A stretch of DNA of 64,000 bases from JAJYUU01 sp963822955 (GTDB taxonomy: Bacteria; Actinomycetota; Actinomycetes; Streptosporangiales; Streptosporangiaceae), in assembly GCA_963822955.1 (NCBI GenBank), contig CAWGJS010000008.1:806001-870000 (forward strand), read 5' to 3'. Position 1 is the first letter of the stretch, and each line of letters opens with the position of its first letter. Positions 61,710 to 64,000 of the stretch are shown here, in pieces. Both the position numbers and the translations under genes were made by a program. Under the pieces are notes generated by a model. The model saw nothing but the letters and a program-made list of their open reading frames with translations. It ran no database searches and was not told the origin of the DNA.

Positions 61710-62893
61710 TCGGCGGACGGCTTCTCATTCGCGGATGGCTTGTGGTCTGAGGCTGGCTTCGTCTTGCCGCCATTCGGTACGCGTCCAAGCGGCGGCCGGA
61801 ACGGCGGTATCGGCTGGAGGTCTTTGTGCCTGCGGGGCCCCGACCACAGGGCCGGCACGGCGTCCACCGCGCGGGCGATTGCGAACGCAGGCTGCTCGTA
61901 GTTCACCCGCCAGCCGACAAATTCCGGCCAGGCTTCCTCCGGCTCGCGCTCGGACGGGAAGCCGACCTCCTTCAGGCGAGCAATCGCGTCGAGGAACTGC
62001 TCGTAGGTGATGCTGATGCCCATAGCTGGGTCGGGCTCCGCCGGGACGTCAAATCCCATCGCCCGCGCGACGTCCTGGAAGCAGGAGAACCCGGCGCGCA
62101 GGCAGAGCCGGGCTGGCACCACCGGTGCCGTCGATGGATTCAGCGCGAGCATCAGCGCCGCCGAGTCGAGCACGCACAGCAGCGAGGTCACCCAGGACGA
62201 CAGCGGCTTGGGTGACCGGAACCAGACCAGCGGCAGGTACGTAGTGTGGCTCTCGCCGACGTCAGCAGCCCAGGTCTCCCAGCTTGCATACAGGTCAGGC
62301 AGCGTGTTCACGGTGGAGACGCCGGAGCCGAGCGCGTAGTGGGTGCGCGCGAGCAGCTCGGGTCCCCAGCTCGGAAAGCCCGCCCTGGCGTTCAGCAGCG
62401 CGACCCCGTTCTCCCGCCTGCTGAAAGCCGAGTACAGGGTAGGCAGGTAGGCGATCTGGAGCGTGACGGTGATGATCCCGGTCAGCGATGCGATGTCCAG
62501 GATGGCCTCCTGCAGCCCGCCCTTCGCCCCATACGAGCCGATCTCCCAGAGGCCGGGCCCGGCGAGCCGGAAGGCGCTGGTAATACCGCCGTGAACGAGC
62601 GGCCAGAAGATCAGCGAGAAGCCGATGAAGAGAATCCCCAGCCAGGCGGCGATCTGGGCCAGGAGCAGGGCGGCGGCGTGGGTAGCCAGGATGCGGTCGC
62701 GCCTGCGGTAACTGCGGATGGGGCGGGTGATCAGTACGTACACAGCATTGACGACCTGATCGACGCGCCTGGTCAGCCAGCTGGCCACCGACCGCGGCAC
62801 GATCAGCGTGCCGATGACGCTTCCTGCCGCCGTGGCGACAAGCAGCACCCCGACGGCCGCGGCCAGATAACGTGCGGCCAGCGGAACGACCAT
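61706..62893 (-). CDS. Membrane protein with four or five spans, possible ion-channel-like
   Basis: Seen: 395 residues from ATG 62893 behind GAGGAG. Hydrophobic spans near 7-27, 70-90, 95-115 and 135-155 (TGIITVTLQIAYLPTLYSAF is one; the ENGVALLNARAGFPSWGPEL following it is soluble), then a long cytoplasmic domain (VGFPSEREPEEAWPEFVGWR) and a Lys/Ala/Ser tail. The arrangement resembles potassium-channel-associated or two-pore membrane proteins of actinobacteria, but no TVGYG-type filter is visible, so function stays open. Confidence 0.6.
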   Translation of the reverse strand: MVVPLAARYLAAAVGVLLVATAAGSVIGTLIVPRSVASWLTRRVDQVVNAVYVLITRPIRSYRRRDRILATHAAALLLAQIAAWLGILFIGFSLIFWPLVHGGITSAFRLAGPGLWEIGSYGAKGGLQEAILDIASLTGIITVTLQIAYLPTLYSAFSRRENGVALLNARAGFPSWGPELLARTHYALGSGVSTVNTLPDLYASWETWAADVGESHTTYLPLVWFRSPKPLSSWVTSLLCVLDSAALMLALNPSTAPVVPARLCLRAGFSCFQDVARAMGFDVPAEPDPAMGISITYEQFLDAIARLKEVGFPSEREPEEAWPEFVGWRVNYEQPAFAIARAVDAVPALWSGPRRHKDLQPIPPFRPPLGRVPNGGKTKPASDHKPSANEKPSAD

Positions 62894-63013
62894 ATTTCTC
62901 CTCGTGCCGGATAACGCTGGTCAGTACCCACGGCGCGGCGGCAGACTAGCGCAGCAGCGCGGGTCAGCTTGCAACGCCTGGCCTGGCACTTCAGATTCCG
63001 GCGCCGGGCAAGA

Positions 63014-64000
63014 TCAGTCGGCGGCGAACTCGGCGCGCACCCCGAGCAGCCGCACCGGCCTCCTGCCCGTGAATAGCTCGAGCGCGGCCAGCGCCGCCGC
63101 CTCGATCACTGCGGCCGCCAGCTCTCCTTCCTGCGCTGCCGTGACCGGCGCCGCAAGCGGCACACCGTGCGTGCTCGTGAAGAACGGCTGATAGCGGACC
63201 TTCACGACGACTCGCACGGCCGGACGGCCCTCTGCCGCGACGTCCTGGGCGACCCGCCGGGCGAGCGCAGCGACCTCGGCGCGGACCTGTTCCCAGTCCT
63301 CGATGTCCCGCTGAAAGGTGACCTCACGCCCGCGCGAGCGCGGCAGGTACGGCTCGGCGGACACCTGCGACGGGTCAAGGCCGCGAGCGGTCTGCACTAG
63401 CCACGGCCCGATCGTCGGGCCGAACCGCCCGGCCACCAGAGCGACATCGGCCGTGGCCAGGTCGGAGACCGTATGGACGCCCAGCTCCGCCAGCTTGCTG
63501 GCGGTCTTGGCGCCGACGCCCCACAGCGCACTGACGGGCTCACCGCCGAGCACCTCGAACCAGGTCTGGTGGGTCAGCCGGAAGACGCCGGCCGGCTTGC
63601 CGAAACCGGTGGCCAGCTTGGCTTGCAGCTTGTTCTCGCCGATGCCGACGGTGCTGTCCAGCTGCGTGGCCGCCTTGATGCGCTCCTGCACCTGGCGCGC
63701 GAAGCCCTCTGGATCGGCGGTGTCCACGGCGAGGAACGCCTCGTCCCAGCCCATCACCTCGGTCACCGCGCCGAGGCTGCGCAGCGCCGTCATGACCTCA
63801 TCCGACACTGCCTCGTACGAAGCACGGTCCACCGCGAGGAACACGCAGTCCGGGCAGCGCCGCGCCGCGGTCCGCAGCGGCAGGCCCGAATGCACGCCGA
63901 ACGCGCGTGCCTCATACGACGCGGTCGCCACCACGCCCCGCTTGGCCGGGTCACCGTCGCCGCCGACGACGACGGGGAGGCCGCGCAGTTCCGGCCGCCG
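63014..64000 (-). CDS. dinB: DNA polymerase IV (Y-family), N-terminus outside the window
   Basis: Translesion DNA polymerase. Seen: about 328 residues, open to the right edge. Palm with the catalytic motif VMGWDEAFLAVDT (WDEA in place of the common IDEA), SYEARAFGVHSGLPLRTAAR, the DSTVGIGENKLQAKLATGFG region and the little finger with GREVTFQRDIEDWEQV. The start lies beyond base 64000. The motif variant matches the actinobacterial DinB group. Nothing upstream on the same strand is visible. Confidence 0.88.
   Translation of the reverse strand, partial: RRPELRGLPVVVGGDGDPAKRGVVATASYEARAFGVHSGLPLRTAARRCPDCVFLAVDRASYEAVSDEVMTALRSLGAVTEVMGWDEAFLAVDTADPEGFARQVQERIKAATQLDSTVGIGENKLQAKLATGFGKPAGVFRLTHQTWFEVLGGEPVSALWGVGAKTASKLAELGVHTVSDLATADVALVAGRFGPTIGPWLVQTARGLDPSQVSAEPYLPRSRGREVTFQRDIEDWEQVRAEVAALARRVAQDVAAEGRPAVRVVVKVRYQPFFTSTHGVPLAAPVTAAQEGELAAAVIEAAALAALELFTGRRPVRLLGVRAEFAAD

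Overview
High-GC (roughly 70% by eye) actinobacterial chromosome segment of 64 kb. The block bldC - valine/leucine dehydrogenase - DUF3073 - purM - purF - sterol-carrier gene - purL - purQ - purS (32.4-43.6 kb) has the order known from Streptomyces and its relatives. Other genes (BldC, FadE5-like acyl-CoA dehydrogenase, SigE-type ECF sigma factor, LCP protein, Erm-type methyltransferase, non-discriminating GluRS) also fit a spore-forming or filamentous actinomycete such as Streptosporangiales. This placement is an inference from gene content and order only. No tRNA, rRNA, CRISPR array, transposase or prophage gene was seen.

Layout. 0-1.9 kb: ECF sigma/anti-sigma pair and two small membrane proteins. 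1.9-5.8 kb: ArsR/SRPBCC pair, a membrane protein ending in a ribosomal L7/L12 C-terminal-like domain, an SDR plus NTF2-like pair and a secreted GH12 glycosidase. 6-11.6 kb: broken secreted M23-like protein, SigE-type sigma factor with a large membrane partner, PspA, and a frameshifted MFS exporter. 11.6-16.8 kb: gltX, an ArsB/SLC13-type permease, a HpcH aldolase, a Pro/Gly-rich protein and an LCP ligase. 16.8-19.1 kb: a two-domain acyl-CoA dehydrogenase broken by many frameshifts. 19.3-26.3 kb: an ECF transporter (S, small membrane protein, fused A-A', T), then a HAD-like protein and a secreted phosphoesterase with a C-terminal beta-propeller; I read this as a possible phosphorylated-nutrient scavenging module. 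26.4-32.2 kb: fadE5-like gene, Dabb protein and an E1alpha-E1beta-E2 branched-chain 2-oxoacid dehydrogenase operon. 32.4-43.6 kb: purine genes, vdh and bldC. 44-52.3 kb: acidic repeat protein, DinB-like protein, PolA-like exonuclease/polymerase, MscL with zinc ribbon, ArfB, Erm, cupin, aminotransferase and cold-shock protein. 52.7-64 kb: photolyase remnant, lytic transglycosylase-like protein, MMPL transporter, S9 peptidase, NHL remnant, nucleoside diphosphate kinase, two uncharacterised genes and a partial DNA polymerase IV.

How the genes work together. purS/Q/L supply FGAM synthetase, purF the first committed step and purM the AIR synthase step of purine synthesis. The Bkd complex, Vdh and the acyl-CoA dehydrogenases together suggest branched-chain amino acid and fatty acid turnover. 

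Data quality. At least twelve conserved genes, including essential-type genes such as purM, carry one or more apparent single-base indels, often in short G or C runs, while the protein on both sides stays well conserved. Residual sequencing or assembly error is the simplest explanation, and all frameshifted calls should be read with that in mind.
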